47,424 nt of DNA from JAURVT01 sp049059935 (GTDB lineage: Bacteria > Actinomycetota > Actinomycetes > Propionibacteriales > Nocardioidaceae), in contig NZ_JBMGQR010000029.1 in NCBI RefSeq assembly GCF_049059935.1, positions 1 through 47,424 of the forward strand, in the 5' to 3' direction. Made by a program: the position numbers and the translations under genes. A model generated the notes under the pieces. The model did no database searches. It was given only the letters and a program-made list of their open reading frames with translations, and was not told the DNA's origin. Below are positions 32,260 to 42,550 of this stretch, one piece after another (positions within the stretch are counted from its first letter, which is position 1; each line of letters begins with the position of its first letter).

Positions 32260-33594
32260 TCAGCCGAGGCCGGAGAAGCGGTCGGCGTCGTCGAACGGTC
32301 CGACGACCGCGACGGCCGGGTCGGCGGCCAGCAGGGCGGCCACCTCGCGCACCTCGTCGGGCGTGACGTCGTCGATGCGGCGCAGCACCTCGTCGACCGA
32401 GGCGAGCTCGCCGTGGAGCAGGTCGGCCTTGCCGATGCGGCTCATCCGGGAGCCGGGGTCCTCCAGGCCGAGGACGACGGTGCCGCGCATCTGGCCGCGG
32501 CCGCGCTTGACCTCGTCGTCGGTGAGGCCGCGCTCGGCCACCTGCAGCAGCTCGTCGCGGCACACCTTGAGCGCCTGGTCGACCTTGGCCGGCGCGCAGC
32601 CGACGTAGAGGCCGATCATGCCGGTGTCGGCGAAGTTCTGGGCGAAGGAGTAGACCGAGTACGCCAGGCCGCGGCGCTCGCGGACCTCCTGGAACAGGCG
32701 CGACGACATGCCGCCGCCGAGCGCCGCGTTGAGGACGCCGAGGGCGTAGCGACGCTGGTCTCCGCGGGCCAGGCCGGGCACGCCGAGCACGACGTTGGCC
32801 TGCTCGGTGGGGCGCTCGGCCAGGGAGACGCCCGCGTGGAAGGGCGTGGGACGCGCGCCCGCCGCGCGGCGGGCGCGCGGGGCGGCGTCCGACCCGAGGA
32901 CGGACGCGAACGCCCGCCGGACGCGCTCGACGACGGCGGCGTGGTCGACGTTGCCGGCCACGGCGATCACGAGCGCGTCGGGCGTGTAGTGCTTGCGGTA
33001 GAAGCGCCGGATCGGGTCGCGGCCGAGGCTGCGGACCGTGTCGGGCTCGCCGGCGACCGAGCGACCGAGGGGCGTGTCGCCCCAGGCCTGCGCGATCGCG
33101 AGGTTGTGGACGACGTCGTCGGGGTCGTCCTCGTTCATGGCGATCTCCTCGAGGATCACCTCACGCTCGGACTCGACGTCCTCGGCGGCGACGACCGACG
33201 AGACCACCATGTCGGCGAGGACGTCGACCGCGAGCGGCAGGTCCTCGTCGAGCACGCGTGCGTGGTAGCACGTGTACTCCTTGGCGGTGAACGCGTTCAT
33301 CTCGCCGCCGACCTCGTCGAGGGCGGCGGAGATGTCGAGCGCCGAGCGCGTGGGCGTGCCCTTGAACAGCAGGTGCTCGAGGAAGTGCGACGCACCGGAC
33401 TGGCGGATCGTCTCGTCGCGCGAGCCGACCCCCACCCAGATCCCGATGGTCGCGGACCGGACCCCGGGCATGTGCTCGGTGACCACGCGCAGCCCGCCCG
33501 GCAGGACGGTGCGGCGGACGAGTCCGCCGTCGTCCTGCCCGAGCAGGGTGCGCGTGGTGCCGGGCCGGGGTGCCGGGTCGATGCTGACCGGCAC
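32260..33594 (-). CDS. M16 family zinc peptidase (PepR-like)
   Basis: This 444-residue protein is a pitrilysin/mitochondrial processing peptidase-like zinc protease. The inverted zinc motif is His70-x-x-Glu73-His74 (SHFLEHLLFKGT), with the third ligand Glu150 near REVILEEIAMNED. The C-terminal inactive half includes ALGGGMSSRLFQEVRERRGLAY. GTG 33594 has AGGA 6 nt upstream and is 7 nt after the pnp stop. The order rpsO-pnp-M16 peptidase is conserved in actinobacteria (the mycobacterial pepR position). The natural substrate is unknown. Confidence 0.92.
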   Translation of the reverse strand: MPVSIDPAPRPGTTRTLLGQDDGGLVRRTVLPGGLRVVTEHMPGVRSATIGIWVGVGSRDETIRQSGASHFLEHLLFKGTPTRSALDISAALDEVGGEMNAFTAKEYTCYHARVLDEDLPLAVDVLADMVVSSVVAAEDVESEREVILEEIAMNEDDPDDVVHNLAIAQAWGDTPLGRSVAGEPDTVRSLGRDPIRRFYRKHYTPDALVIAVAGNVDHAAVVERVRRAFASVLGSDAAPRARRAAGARPTPFHAGVSLAERPTEQANVVLGVPGLARGDQRRYALGVLNAALGGGMSSRLFQEVRERRGLAYSVYSFAQNFADTGMIGLYVGCAPAKVDQALKVCRDELLQVAERGLTDDEVKRGRGQMRGTVVLGLEDPGSRMSRIGKADLLHGELASVDEVLRRIDDVTPDEVREVAALLAADPAVAVVGPFDDADRFSGLG

Positions 33595-33601
33595 GGTGGT
33601 C

Positions 33602-35818
<2,217 letters not shown>

Positions 35819-35832
35819 GGGGCCCCTTCCTG

Positions 35833-35851
35833 GCACGGCTCGTTGCCGTGC
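35833..35851 (-). promoter_or_regulatory. Hairpin in the pnp leader next to the ribosome binding site
   Basis: GCACGGC and GCCGTGC form a 7-bp stem with a 5-nt loop, ending about 4 nt before the AGGAAGGGG ribosome binding site of pnp. The position suits translational or stability control of pnp. Confidence 0.45.
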
Positions 35852-36092
35852 GCGTCGTGCGGAGCGGTGCACGCGGGCTTCACGTGCGGCCGGCGGGCCG
35901 TCGTGGCGGGCCGGGCCTGGTGTCGGTCTTCGATCGAGGCCCGCGGAGCCCGCGGGTGCGGGGAGTTCCGAGGGCCACTACCGAGGACCGAGCGTTCGCG
36001 GTGCCGTGCGGCTGCTCCGCGGTGGTGGGTGCGTTGCGGGTGGTGCTGGTGGTGCGGTGTGCCTGTGGGCCCGTTCCGGCGCCCGGTACGGG

Positions 36093-36126
36093 ACGAGCGG
36101 CCGCTCCGGTGGGGAGGGCCGCTCGT
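36093..36126 (-). terminator. Strong hairpin downstream of rpsO
   Basis: ACGAGCGGCC (36093-36102) pairs exactly with GGCCGCTCGT (36117-36126), a 10-bp stem with a 14-nt loop, 7 nt after the rpsO stop. No U tract follows, so it may be a processing hairpin rather than an intrinsic terminator. An internal 12-bp palindrome GAGCGGCCGCTC gives an alternative fold. Confidence 0.55.
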
Positions 36127-36133
36127 CACGGGT

Positions 36134-36424
36134 TCAGCGTCGCAGGCCGAGGCGCTCGATCAGCGAGCGGTAGCGCCCGATGTCGGTCTTCTGCAGGTAG
36201 TTGAGAAGACGACGGCGCTGGCCGACGAGGAGGAGCAGACCACGACGGCTGTGGTGGTCGTGCTTGTGCTCCTTGAGGTGCTCGGTCAGGTGGGCGATGC
36301 GACCGGTCAGGAGCGCGATCTGCACCTCGGGGGACCCGGTGTCGCCTTCGGCGGTCGCGTACTGCGAGATGATGTCCGCCTTGGAGGCGTCCTTCAGGGG
36401 GTTCGGGACAGACTTCGTTGCCAC
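36134..36424 (-). CDS. rpsO: 30S ribosomal protein S15
   Basis: This small-subunit protein binds the central domain of 16S rRNA. Its 96 residues include the invariant YATAEGDTGSPEVQIALLT, HLKEHKHDHHSRRGLLLLVG and RYRSLIERLGLR. The N-terminus MATKSVPNPLKDAS is about 7 residues longer than usual. The GTG start at 36424 has GAGAGGA 5 nt upstream, which supports it. It is divergent from the SGNH lipoprotein gene and upstream of pnp. Confidence 0.97.
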   Translation of the reverse strand: MATKSVPNPLKDASKADIISQYATAEGDTGSPEVQIALLTGRIAHLTEHLKEHKHDHHSRRGLLLLVGQRRRLLNYLQKTDIGRYRSLIERLGLRR

Positions 36425-36575
36425 GTGTTCCTCTCGAGGTGTCGTTGCACGGCGCGCCGGGGCCTGTTCACCCGGGCACTACGATCCGTGGCCGTTCTAC
36501 GGCATCGACCAGACTATCAGCGGGGGTCGGGACGGTCCTAATTCGCAGCAGACACCCGGCTGACAGCATGGACGC

Positions 36576-37622
36576 ATGCGTCGCACTCCCCTGTCCCCCG
36601 TCGTCGCGGCCGTCGCGGCGGGCCTGCTCGCCCTGACGGCGTGCAGCGGGTCGGGAGCCGGCGACGCCCCCGCCACCCCGTCGTCGTCCACCGCCGACGC
36701 GAGCCCCGCGCCGTCGTCGTCGGCCACGCCGGGCGGCGAGTACGACTCCTACGTGGCGCTCGGCGACTCCTACACCTCGGGACCGTTCGTGCCCCTGGTG
36801 CGGCTCGACCCCGTCGGCTGCGCCCGCTCGGCGTCGAACTACCCGGCCTACGTCGCGCAGATGCTCCAGGTCGGCACCTACACCGACGTCAGCTGCCAGG
36901 GCGCCGAGACCGCCGACATGACCGCCACCCAGGACACCGGCTTCGGCACCAACGTCCCCCAGCTCGACGCGGTCACCGCCGACACCGACCTGGTGACGCT
37001 CGGCATCGGCGGCAACGACTTCGGCATCTTCAGCCGGCTGACGCAGACCTGCACCCGCCTGGCCCAGCAGGACCGGTCGGGCTCGCCGTGCCGCGACTCC
37101 TTCGAGCGGGGGGCGGGCGACGCCCTGGTCGACCTCACCGACCAGGTGCGCGGGCGCGTCGAGTCGGTCCTCGCCGAGGTGGCGAGGCGGTCGCCCGAGG
37201 CGAAGGTCGTCGTGGTCGGCTACCCGCGCATCCTGCCGGCCTCCGGCACCTGCGAGGCCGCCCCCTTCGCGGCGGGCGACTACGCGTTCGCGGACGAGGT
37301 GGAGCGCTCGCTCAACGCGTCGCTGAGGGGCGCGGCGAGGTCGGCCGGCGCCACCTACGTCGACACCTACGGCCCCTCGGCCGACCACACCGTCTGCGCC
37401 GGTGACGCCGCCTGGGTCAACGGCAGCCAGGTGGACGCCGAGCGGGCGCTGTCGTTCCACCCGTTCCGCGAGGGCATGCAGGCCACGGCCACCGAGGTCG
37501 TCCGGGCGCTCACCGGGCGCACCGTCGAGGCCGACCAGCCCTTCGACAGCGGCGCCCCCACGATGTCGCTGGCCCAGCAGAAGCAGCTCGCGAGCCGGTT
37601 CGGCGCGGCGCCGACTCCCTGA
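36576..37622 (+). CDS. SGNH/GDSL hydrolase, predicted lipoprotein
   Basis: This 348-residue protein is a predicted surface lipoprotein esterase or lipase. The signal peptide MRRTPLSPVVAAVAAGLLA ends in lipobox LTAC, followed by a Ser/Pro/Ala linker. The catalytic domain starts EYDSYVALGDSYTSG with nucleophile Ser65. Block III is GIGGNDF, and the catalytic His is in LSFHPFREGM. Six conserved Cys residues suggest three disulfides, as in secreted Streptomyces lipases. ATG 36576 follows CAGCAT plus 6 nt, possibly leaderless. The next gene is a clear paralogue 61 nt downstream. It is divergent from rpsO. Confidence 0.88.
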   Translation: MRRTPLSPVVAAVAAGLLALTACSGSGAGDAPATPSSSTADASPAPSSSATPGGEYDSYVALGDSYTSGPFVPLVRLDPVGCARSASNYPAYVAQMLQVGTYTDVSCQGAETADMTATQDTGFGTNVPQLDAVTADTDLVTLGIGGNDFGIFSRLTQTCTRLAQQDRSGSPCRDSFERGAGDALVDLTDQVRGRVESVLAEVARRSPEAKVVVVGYPRILPASGTCEAAPFAAGDYAFADEVERSLNASLRGAARSAGATYVDTYGPSADHTVCAGDAAWVNGSQVDAERALSFHPFREGMQATATEVVRALTGRTVEADQPFDSGAPTMSLAQQKQLASRFGAAPTP

Positions 37623-37652
37623 CGCGCGTTTCGCGCACGTGACGCGTGGGTA

Positions 37653-37664
37653 TACCGACCGGTA
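37653..37664. promoter_or_regulatory. TetR-type operator candidate TACCGACCGGTA
   Basis: Half-sites TACCG and CGGTA are exact reverse complements around AC, preceded by TA (TATACCGACCGGTA). It lies 19 nt before the start of the second SGNH gene. Dyads of the ACCGACCGGT type are common targets of TetR-family repressors in actinobacteria; no tetR gene is adjacent. Confidence 0.45.
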
Positions 37665-37683
37665 GCCGACCGAGGGAGCACCC

Positions 37684-38673
37684 GTGCGCATCCGTCCTGC
37701 CCGTGCCGTCACCGCCGCCGTCACCGCGCTCGCCGCCGCGGCGCTGGCGCTCGTCCCGACGGGGTCCGCGTCCGCGGGCACCGAGCGGCCGTACGACGAC
37801 TACGTCGCGCTCGGCGACTCCTTCACCGCCGGCCCGCTGGTGCCGCTCCAGCGGCTCGACCCGCTCGGCTGCGCCCGCTCCACGCGCAACTACCCGGCCT
37901 ACCTCGCCTCCTACCTGCGGGTCGCCAGCTACACCGACGTCAGCTGCTCGGCCGCCGAGACCGGCGACATGACGGCGCCGCAGTCGACCTTCGCGGGCAC
38001 CAACCCCGCCCAGCTCGACGCACTCGACGCCGGCACCGACCTGGTGACGCTCGGCATCGGCGGCAACGACTTCAGCCTGTTCGGCGACCTGATCGAGGTC
38101 TGCCAGGAGGTCCGCGACTCCGACCCCGACGGCACGCCGTGCAAGGACCGGTTCACCGTCGACGGCGTCGACACCAAGCTCCGCGACGCCGCCGCGATCC
38201 AGGCTCGCGTGGCCGGCGTCCTGGACGGCATCGAGCAGCGCTCGCCCGACGCCCGCGTGGTCGTGGTCGGCTACCTGAACCTGCTGCCCGAGGTCGGCAC
38301 CTGCGCGGCCGTCCCGTTCGCCACCGGCGACTACGCCTGGGGACGCCAGGTGCAGGCCGCGCTCAACGCGTCCCTGCGCGACGCAGCGGCCGACGCCGGC
38401 GCGACGTTCGTCGACCTCGACCGCGCCTCGTACGGCCACGACGCGTGCGCCGGGCGCGAGGCCTGGGTCAACGGCGCGACCACCAAGCCGCTGCGGGCCC
38501 TGTACTTCCACCCCTTCGCGAAGGGCATGCGCGGCGTCGCCGCCGAGTCGTACCGGACGCTCACCGGTCAGCCCGCCCCGACCGGGCTGGCGCCGCGCAG
38601 CACCGGCGCCCCGACCGGCTCGGTCGACACCGACCGGCTCGCGGCCCTGCTCGAGGCCCAGGTGCCGCGCTGA
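37684..38673 (+). CDS. SGNH/GDSL hydrolase, predicted secreted
   Basis: This 329-residue protein is a paralogue of the upstream lipoprotein, about half identical by eye. Its signal peptide has an AxA-type cleavage site (TGSASAGT) and no lipobox. Nucleophile Ser46 is in VALGDSFTAG, block III is GIGGNDFSLF, and the catalytic His is in YFHPFAKGM. The Cys pattern is retained. The GTG start at 37684 has GAGGGAGC upstream. A TetR-type dyad lies between the two genes, so it may be expressed separately from the first copy. Lipase, phospholipase or esterase specificity is open. Confidence 0.88.
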   Translation: MRIRPARAVTAAVTALAAAALALVPTGSASAGTERPYDDYVALGDSFTAGPLVPLQRLDPLGCARSTRNYPAYLASYLRVASYTDVSCSAAETGDMTAPQSTFAGTNPAQLDALDAGTDLVTLGIGGNDFSLFGDLIEVCQEVRDSDPDGTPCKDRFTVDGVDTKLRDAAAIQARVAGVLDGIEQRSPDARVVVVGYLNLLPEVGTCAAVPFATGDYAWGRQVQAALNASLRDAAADAGATFVDLDRASYGHDACAGREAWVNGATTKPLRALYFHPFAKGMRGVAAESYRTLTGQPAPTGLAPRSTGAPTGSVDTDRLAALLEAQVPR

Positions 38674-38686
38674 CCGGCGCCCCGGC

Positions 38687-39673
38687 TCAGCGCCTCAGGG
38701 CCGCCTGGTAGACCGTGTTCACCGCCACCGCGCGGGCGAGCTCGCGCGCGACCGCGGAGAAGAACTGCTCGCGGTAGGTCGAGTCGGTGACCGCGTAGAC
38801 CGTGAAGTACAGGCCCGAGAACGCGGCCAGGAACAGGCCGACCTGGAACAGGTCGTTGCTGACCAGGGGCACCTGCACGTGGCCGAACAGGGTCAGCGGG
38901 ACGGGCCGGCGTCCCAGCCAGGACTCCACCACCCCGTCGCCGATCGCCAGGCTCCCGAAGCACAGCAGGAACACCAGCACCGCCACGGTGAGCAGCAGCA
39001 CCTGGAGCGCCTGGCTGAACAGCAGGACGAGCACGAGGTTGACGCGTGCGAGCCGCGGCAGCGCGGGGGCCTCGGCGTCGCCGACGTCGTCGGCGGTCCT
39101 GCGCGCGAGGGCCTCGGCCGGGGTGCCGGCGCACGCCTCGACCAGGCGCTCCCCGTGCGTCTCGGCGGCGACGGCCCGCACCTCGTCGGGGAGCCGGACC
39201 AGCAGGAAGACCGTGGCCAGCCCGGCGAACAGCAGCACGATGGCCCAGAGCGACGGCCGGGGCAGGCTCGAGCCCACCTGCCAGACCTCGGTGTTGACGA
39301 ACAGGAAGGTGATGAACAGCAGGAGCAGCGGCAGCGCGCGGGTGGCGAGCGGCACGAGCAGGCCGAGCGAGCCGAGCGTCCGCCGGACGGCCCACCGCAG
39401 CACCACGGCCATGCGCAGGAGCCCACCGGCGTAGAACGCGGCGACCGCGGCGAACAGCGTCGTGCCGACGAGGGTGCCGACCGAGCCCGCGTCGCTCAGC
39501 TGCGCGACGGTGACGCCCGCGGCGACGCTGACGCCCAGCAGCACCACGAGGAACGCCACGATCCGGCGGTTGCCCAGCCAGGCCTCGAGGTCGTGCGCGC
39601 GACCGGCCACCAGGTAGGGCAGTCCGTTGTCGTCGAACCACGCCTCGAGGGCGCGGACGTCAGGCGTGCTCAC
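38687..39673 (-). CDS. Polytopic membrane protein of unknown function
   Basis: This 328-residue protein has a short soluble N-terminus (DVRALEAWFDDNGLPYLV) and about six to eight hydrophobic segments, including IVAFLVVLLGVSVAAGVTVA, ALPLLLLFITFLFV, LWAIVLLFAGLATVFLLV and VLLLTVAVLVFLLCFGSLAI. A charged cytoplasmic loop (residues ~165-200) lies between them. GTG 39673 overlaps the ribF stop by 14 nt, so it is coupled to ribF; longer in-frame sequence is the ribF shadow. I recognise no functional motif. It converges with the SGNH gene. Confidence 0.65.
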   Translation of the reverse strand: MSTPDVRALEAWFDDNGLPYLVAGRAHDLEAWLGNRRIVAFLVVLLGVSVAAGVTVAQLSDAGSVGTLVGTTLFAAVAAFYAGGLLRMAVVLRWAVRRTLGSLGLLVPLATRALPLLLLFITFLFVNTEVWQVGSSLPRPSLWAIVLLFAGLATVFLLVRLPDEVRAVAAETHGERLVEACAGTPAEALARRTADDVGDAEAPALPRLARVNLVLVLLFSQALQVLLLTVAVLVFLLCFGSLAIGDGVVESWLGRRPVPLTLFGHVQVPLVSNDLFQVGLFLAAFSGLYFTVYAVTDSTYREQFFSAVARELARAVAVNTVYQAALRR

Positions 39674-40622
39674 CGGACAGCAGCTCGCGGGTGCGCGCGA
39701 CGTCGTCGGACATCTGCTCCACGAGGGCGTCGATGCCCTCGAAGCGCACCTGGCCGCGGATGCGTCCGACCAGGGTGACCTCGACCGGCACGCCGTACAG
39801 CTCGAGGTCGGTGCGGTCGAGGACGTAGGACTCCACGCGCCGCTCGAGCCCGTCGAACGTCGGGTTGGTGCCGACGCTGATCGCGGCGGGCAGCGGGGCC
39901 GAGTCGTCGTCGAGCCGGCGCAGCCAGCCGGCGTAGACGCCGTCGCTGGGCACCGACCAGCCGGGCGCGACCGGCAGGTTGGCGGTCGGGTACCCGAGCT
40001 CGCGCCCCCGCTGGTCGCCGCGGACGACGACGCCCTCGACGGCCGGCGCGCGGCCGAGCACCTCGGTGGCGCCCTCGACGTCGCCGTCGGCGAGCATCCG
40101 GCGCACCAGCGTGGACGACCAGGGGTGCGTCCCGCCGTCGAGCTGCAGGGACTCGACCACGAAGTCGTGCTCGCGGCCGAGCTCGCGCAGCAGCGTGACG
40201 TCGCCGGCGGCCCTGTGGCCGAACCGGAAGTTCTCCCCCACCACGACGCCCGCGGCGCGCACCTGCTCGACCAGGACCCGCTCGACGAACTCCTCGGGGG
40301 TCCATGCGGCCATCTCGCGGGAGAACGCCAGCTCGGCGACGACGTCGGCGCCGGCCGCGCGGAGCAGCCGGGCGCGCTGCCCCGGCGTCGTGAGGCGCAG
40401 CGGCGCCTTGTCGGGCGCGAGCACGGCGAGCGGGTGGGGCTCGAAGGTCGCGGCCACGACCGGCAGCGGCGCGTCGGCGCCGAGGGACGCGGCGAGGTCG
40501 CGGGCGACGCGGAGCACGTGCTGGTGGCCGCGATGGACGCCGTCGAAGTTGCCGACGGACACCACCGAGCGGCCGGCGAGCGGGAGCGCCTGGGTCCCGA
40601 CGACCTCGTGCCACACGTCCAC
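39660..40622 (-). CDS. ribF: Bifunctional riboflavin kinase/FAD synthetase
   Basis: This enzyme phosphorylates riboflavin to FMN and adenylates FMN to FAD. The N-terminal nucleotidyltransferase domain has VSVGNFDGVHRGHQHVL and VVGENFRFGHRAAGD. The C-terminal flavokinase domain has GRELGYPTANLPV and AISVGTNPTFDG. The length of 320 residues is typical. The GTG start at 40622 has GGGAGAG upstream. Its place near rpsO and pnp is conserved in actinobacteria, although the SGNH pair and a membrane protein are inserted here. It is divergent from the Asp-rich protein operon, whose control box starts 24 nt upstream. Confidence 0.95.
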   Translation of the reverse strand: MDVWHEVVGTQALPLAGRSVVSVGNFDGVHRGHQHVLRVARDLAASLGADAPLPVVAATFEPHPLAVLAPDKAPLRLTTPGQRARLLRAAGADVVAELAFSREMAAWTPEEFVERVLVEQVRAAGVVVGENFRFGHRAAGDVTLLRELGREHDFVVESLQLDGGTHPWSSTLVRRMLADGDVEGATEVLGRAPAVEGVVVRGDQRGRELGYPTANLPVAPGWSVPSDGVYAGWLRRLDDDSAPLPAAISVGTNPTFDGLERRVESYVLDRTDLELYGVPVEVTLVGRIRGQVRFEGIDALVEQMSDDVARTRELLSGEHA

Positions 40623-40646
40623 GGCGTCACTCTCCCACGGCGGCTA

Positions 40647-40673
40647 AGAGGGTTCTCATCAAGGTCTCATCGT
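40647..40673 (+). promoter_or_regulatory. Predicted OmpR-type response-regulator box A
   Basis: The sequence is AGAGGG-T-TCTCA-TCAA-GGTCTCA-TC-GT. The TCTCA half-sites are exactly 11 bp apart, one helical turn, as OmpR/PhoB-family dimers require. It precedes the Asp-rich protein and two-component operon and shares 20 of 27 bases with box B at 45214-45240, all differences falling in spacer positions. Eighteen nt downstream is CACGAT, a possible -10. Confidence 0.65.
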
Positions 40674-40691
40674 GTGCTGGCGGTCGCGGGC

Positions 40692-40697
40692 CACGAT
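40692..40697 (+). promoter_or_regulatory. Predicted -10 element (CACGAT) behind box A
   Basis: CACGAT lies 18 nt after box A and 7 nt before ATG 40705, so the message would be leaderless. Box B has CAGAGT (45190-45195) at the identical distance. Confidence 0.45.
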
Positions 40698-40704
40698 GGA
40701 GCCC

Positions 40705-41043
40705 ATGACCGGCCAGACGAAGATCGCCCTCGCGGTGCTCGCCGTCGTGGTCCTGGTGATCGGCGGGGTCGTCGGCGCCCGGGCCCTCACGGCTCCCTCG
40801 CCCCTGCCCGAGGTGGGTGACGCCGTGACCGTCGGCCCCACCACGCCGTCGGGCTCGGCCCCCACCACCGCGGCCCCCGGCACCACGCCGACCCCCGCCG
40901 CGACCCCGAGCCCCGGCGCGGCCCCCACCGACGACGACGCGGACGACGATGACGACGACGACGACGACTTCGAGAAGTCCGGGTCGGAGCCGCGCGACCT
41001 CGATGACGACGACGACGACCGTGACGAGCCCGACGACGACTAG
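40705..41043 (+). CDS. Membrane-anchored Asp-rich low-complexity protein
   Basis: This 112-residue protein has one N-terminal membrane helix (IALAVLAVVVLVIGGVVGA), a Pro/Thr/Ala-rich spacer, and a C-terminal tail in which about half the residues are Asp, including a run of nine. The tail is probably outside the cell. It may bind Ca, Mg or cationic peptides, but this is inference. ATG 40705 is preferred because CACGAT ends 7 nt upstream; ATG 40696 is possible. It is the first gene of a likely operon with the histidine kinase 40 nt downstream. I know no named family. Confidence 0.7.
   Translation: MTGQTKIALAVLAVVVLVIGGVVGARALTAPSPLPEVGDAVTVGPTTPSGSAPTTAAPGTTPTPAATPSPGAAPTDDDADDDDDDDDDFEKSGSEPRDLDDDDDDRDEPDDD
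40929..41040 (+). repeat. GAC/GAT trinucleotide-rich tract encoding poly-Asp
   Basis: Two clusters of GAC/GAT codons (40929-40968 and 41002-41040) encode the acidic tail. The near-perfect GAC iteration is a simple-sequence repeat that could vary in length by replication slippage in steps of three bases. Confidence 0.7.
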
Positions 41044-41083
41044 GACGCCGCGCCGGGCCCGGCACCCTAGGCTGGACGCTGCC

Positions 41084-42550
41084 ATGAAGCGTCTGTCCGC
41101 GTTCTCCGTCCGTGCGCGGATCACCGCTGCCGTCGCGGTCCTCACCGCGCTCGCGCTCGCCGGAGCCGGGTTCGCGGTCTACACCGTCGAGCTCGGGCGG
41201 CTCGACCGCACCATCGCGAGCGAGATGGCCCAGGAGCTCGGCGAGGTGCGCGCCTTCCAGGCCCAGGGCGTCGACCCCGAGACCGGTGACCCGTTCACCA
41301 GCGCCGACCGGCTCCTCCAGACGTTCCTGCAGCGCAACCTCCCGGCCCAGAACGAGATCCTGTTCGGCTACCTGAGCACCGGCCAGACCCGCTACCAGGG
41401 CGGCGAGAACGTCCGTCCGCTGCGGGAGTCGGCGGCGTTCCGGGCGACGGTCGACGAGCTGCGCGCCGCCGGCGGCGGGTCCCGGTCGCTCGAGGTCGGC
41501 GGGGAGAACTACGCGGTCGCCGTGCTGCCGGTCAGCGGCGCGGACACCGAGGCCGCCTTCGCCGTCACGCACAACCTCACCGCCGCCCGCGCCGAGCTGC
41601 GCAACGTCATCGGCACCTACGCCGTGATCGCGGGCGTGGCCCTGCTCGTCATCATCGCCGCCGCCTGGTTCGTCGCCGGACGGCTGCTCGCGCCCGTCCG
41701 CCGCCTGCGCGAGACCACCCAGCAGATCTCCGAGGGCGACCTGAGCGGACGCATCGAGCCCAGCGGCAACGACGACCTCACCGAGCTGACCGTCACCGTC
41801 AACGAGATGCTCGACCGGCTCCAGGGGTCGTTCGAGCAGCAGCGCCACCTGCTCGACGACGCCGGCCACGAGCTGCGCACGCCGCTGACCGTGCTGCGCG
41901 GCCACCTCGAGCTGCTCGACGTCAACGACCCCGAGGACGTCAGCTCGACGCGCGCGCTGCTCGTCGACGAGATCGACCGGATGTCGCGCCTGGTCGACGA
42001 GCTGCTGCTGCTCGCCAAGTCGCGTCGGCCCGACTTCGTCGTCCCGCGCCCCACCGACGTGGGCGCGCTGACGGTCGGCGTCCTCGACAAGTGCCGTGCG
42101 CTCGCCCCGCGCCGCTGGGTCCTGGACCAGCAGGCCGACGTCACGGCTCCAGTGGACGGCCAGCGCCTCACGCAGGCCCTGCTGCAGCTCGCCCACAACG
42201 CCGTCCGCCACACCGGGCCCGACGACGAGGTGGCCGTCGGCTCGCGCGTCGTGCGCGACCGGCTCGAGCTCTGGGTGCGCGACACCGGCTCGGGCGTCGC
42301 CCCCGACGACCGCGACCGGATCTTCGACCGGTTCCAGCGCGGCCACGGCGCCGGAGGCGACGACGGCTTCGGCCTGGGCCTGTCGATCGTCTCGGCCATC
42401 GCCGACGCCCACGGGGGCGGCGTCGGGCTCGACGACACCGTCGTCGGCGCCACCTTCCGCATCCGGGTGCCGCTCGTCGCCGACGACGCGCTCCCCCTGA
42501 CGACCTCCCAGACCACCACCACGACCAGCACAGCGAGGATGGGCGCGTGA
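41084..42550 (+). CDS. Sensor histidine kinase
   Basis: This 488-residue membrane kinase has a first TM helix at ~13-33, an extracytoplasmic sensor of ~145 residues, a second TM helix (VIAGVALLVIIAAAWFVAG), and a HAMP domain (APVRRLRETTQQISEGDLSGRI). The dimerisation domain carries phospho-acceptor His262 (DDAGHELRTPLTVLRGH). The ATPase domain has an N box QLAHNAVRHT and G boxes DTGSGVAP and GFGLGLSI. A Thr/Ser-rich C-terminal tail follows. ATG 41084 has TAGGCT 10 nt upstream, a possible internal promoter. The stop overlaps the response-regulator start (GTGA). Confidence 0.94.
   Translation: MKRLSAFSVRARITAAVAVLTALALAGAGFAVYTVELGRLDRTIASEMAQELGEVRAFQAQGVDPETGDPFTSADRLLQTFLQRNLPAQNEILFGYLSTGQTRYQGGENVRPLRESAAFRATVDELRAAGGGSRSLEVGGENYAVAVLPVSGADTEAAFAVTHNLTAARAELRNVIGTYAVIAGVALLVIIAAAWFVAGRLLAPVRRLRETTQQISEGDLSGRIEPSGNDDLTELTVTVNEMLDRLQGSFEQQRHLLDDAGHELRTPLTVLRGHLELLDVNDPEDVSSTRALLVDEIDRMSRLVDELLLLAKSRRPDFVVPRPTDVGALTVGVLDKCRALAPRRWVLDQQADVTAPVDGQRLTQALLQLAHNAVRHTGPDDEVAVGSRVVRDRLELWVRDTGSGVAPDDRDRIFDRFQRGHGAGGDDGFGLGLSIVSAIADAHGGGVGLDDTVVGATFRIRVPLVADDALPLTTSQTTTTTSTARMGA

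Larger units (their letters stand above)
35819..36133. other. 315-nt rpsO-pnp spacer
   Basis: I see no convincing gene here. A 104-codon - strand open frame is Arg/His/Pro-rich and not protein-like. The spacer holds two hairpins, at 36093-36126 and 35833-35851, and the pnp ribosome binding site. In enteric bacteria and Streptomyces the rpsO-pnp spacer is an RNase III processing and autoregulation site. Confidence 0.6.
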
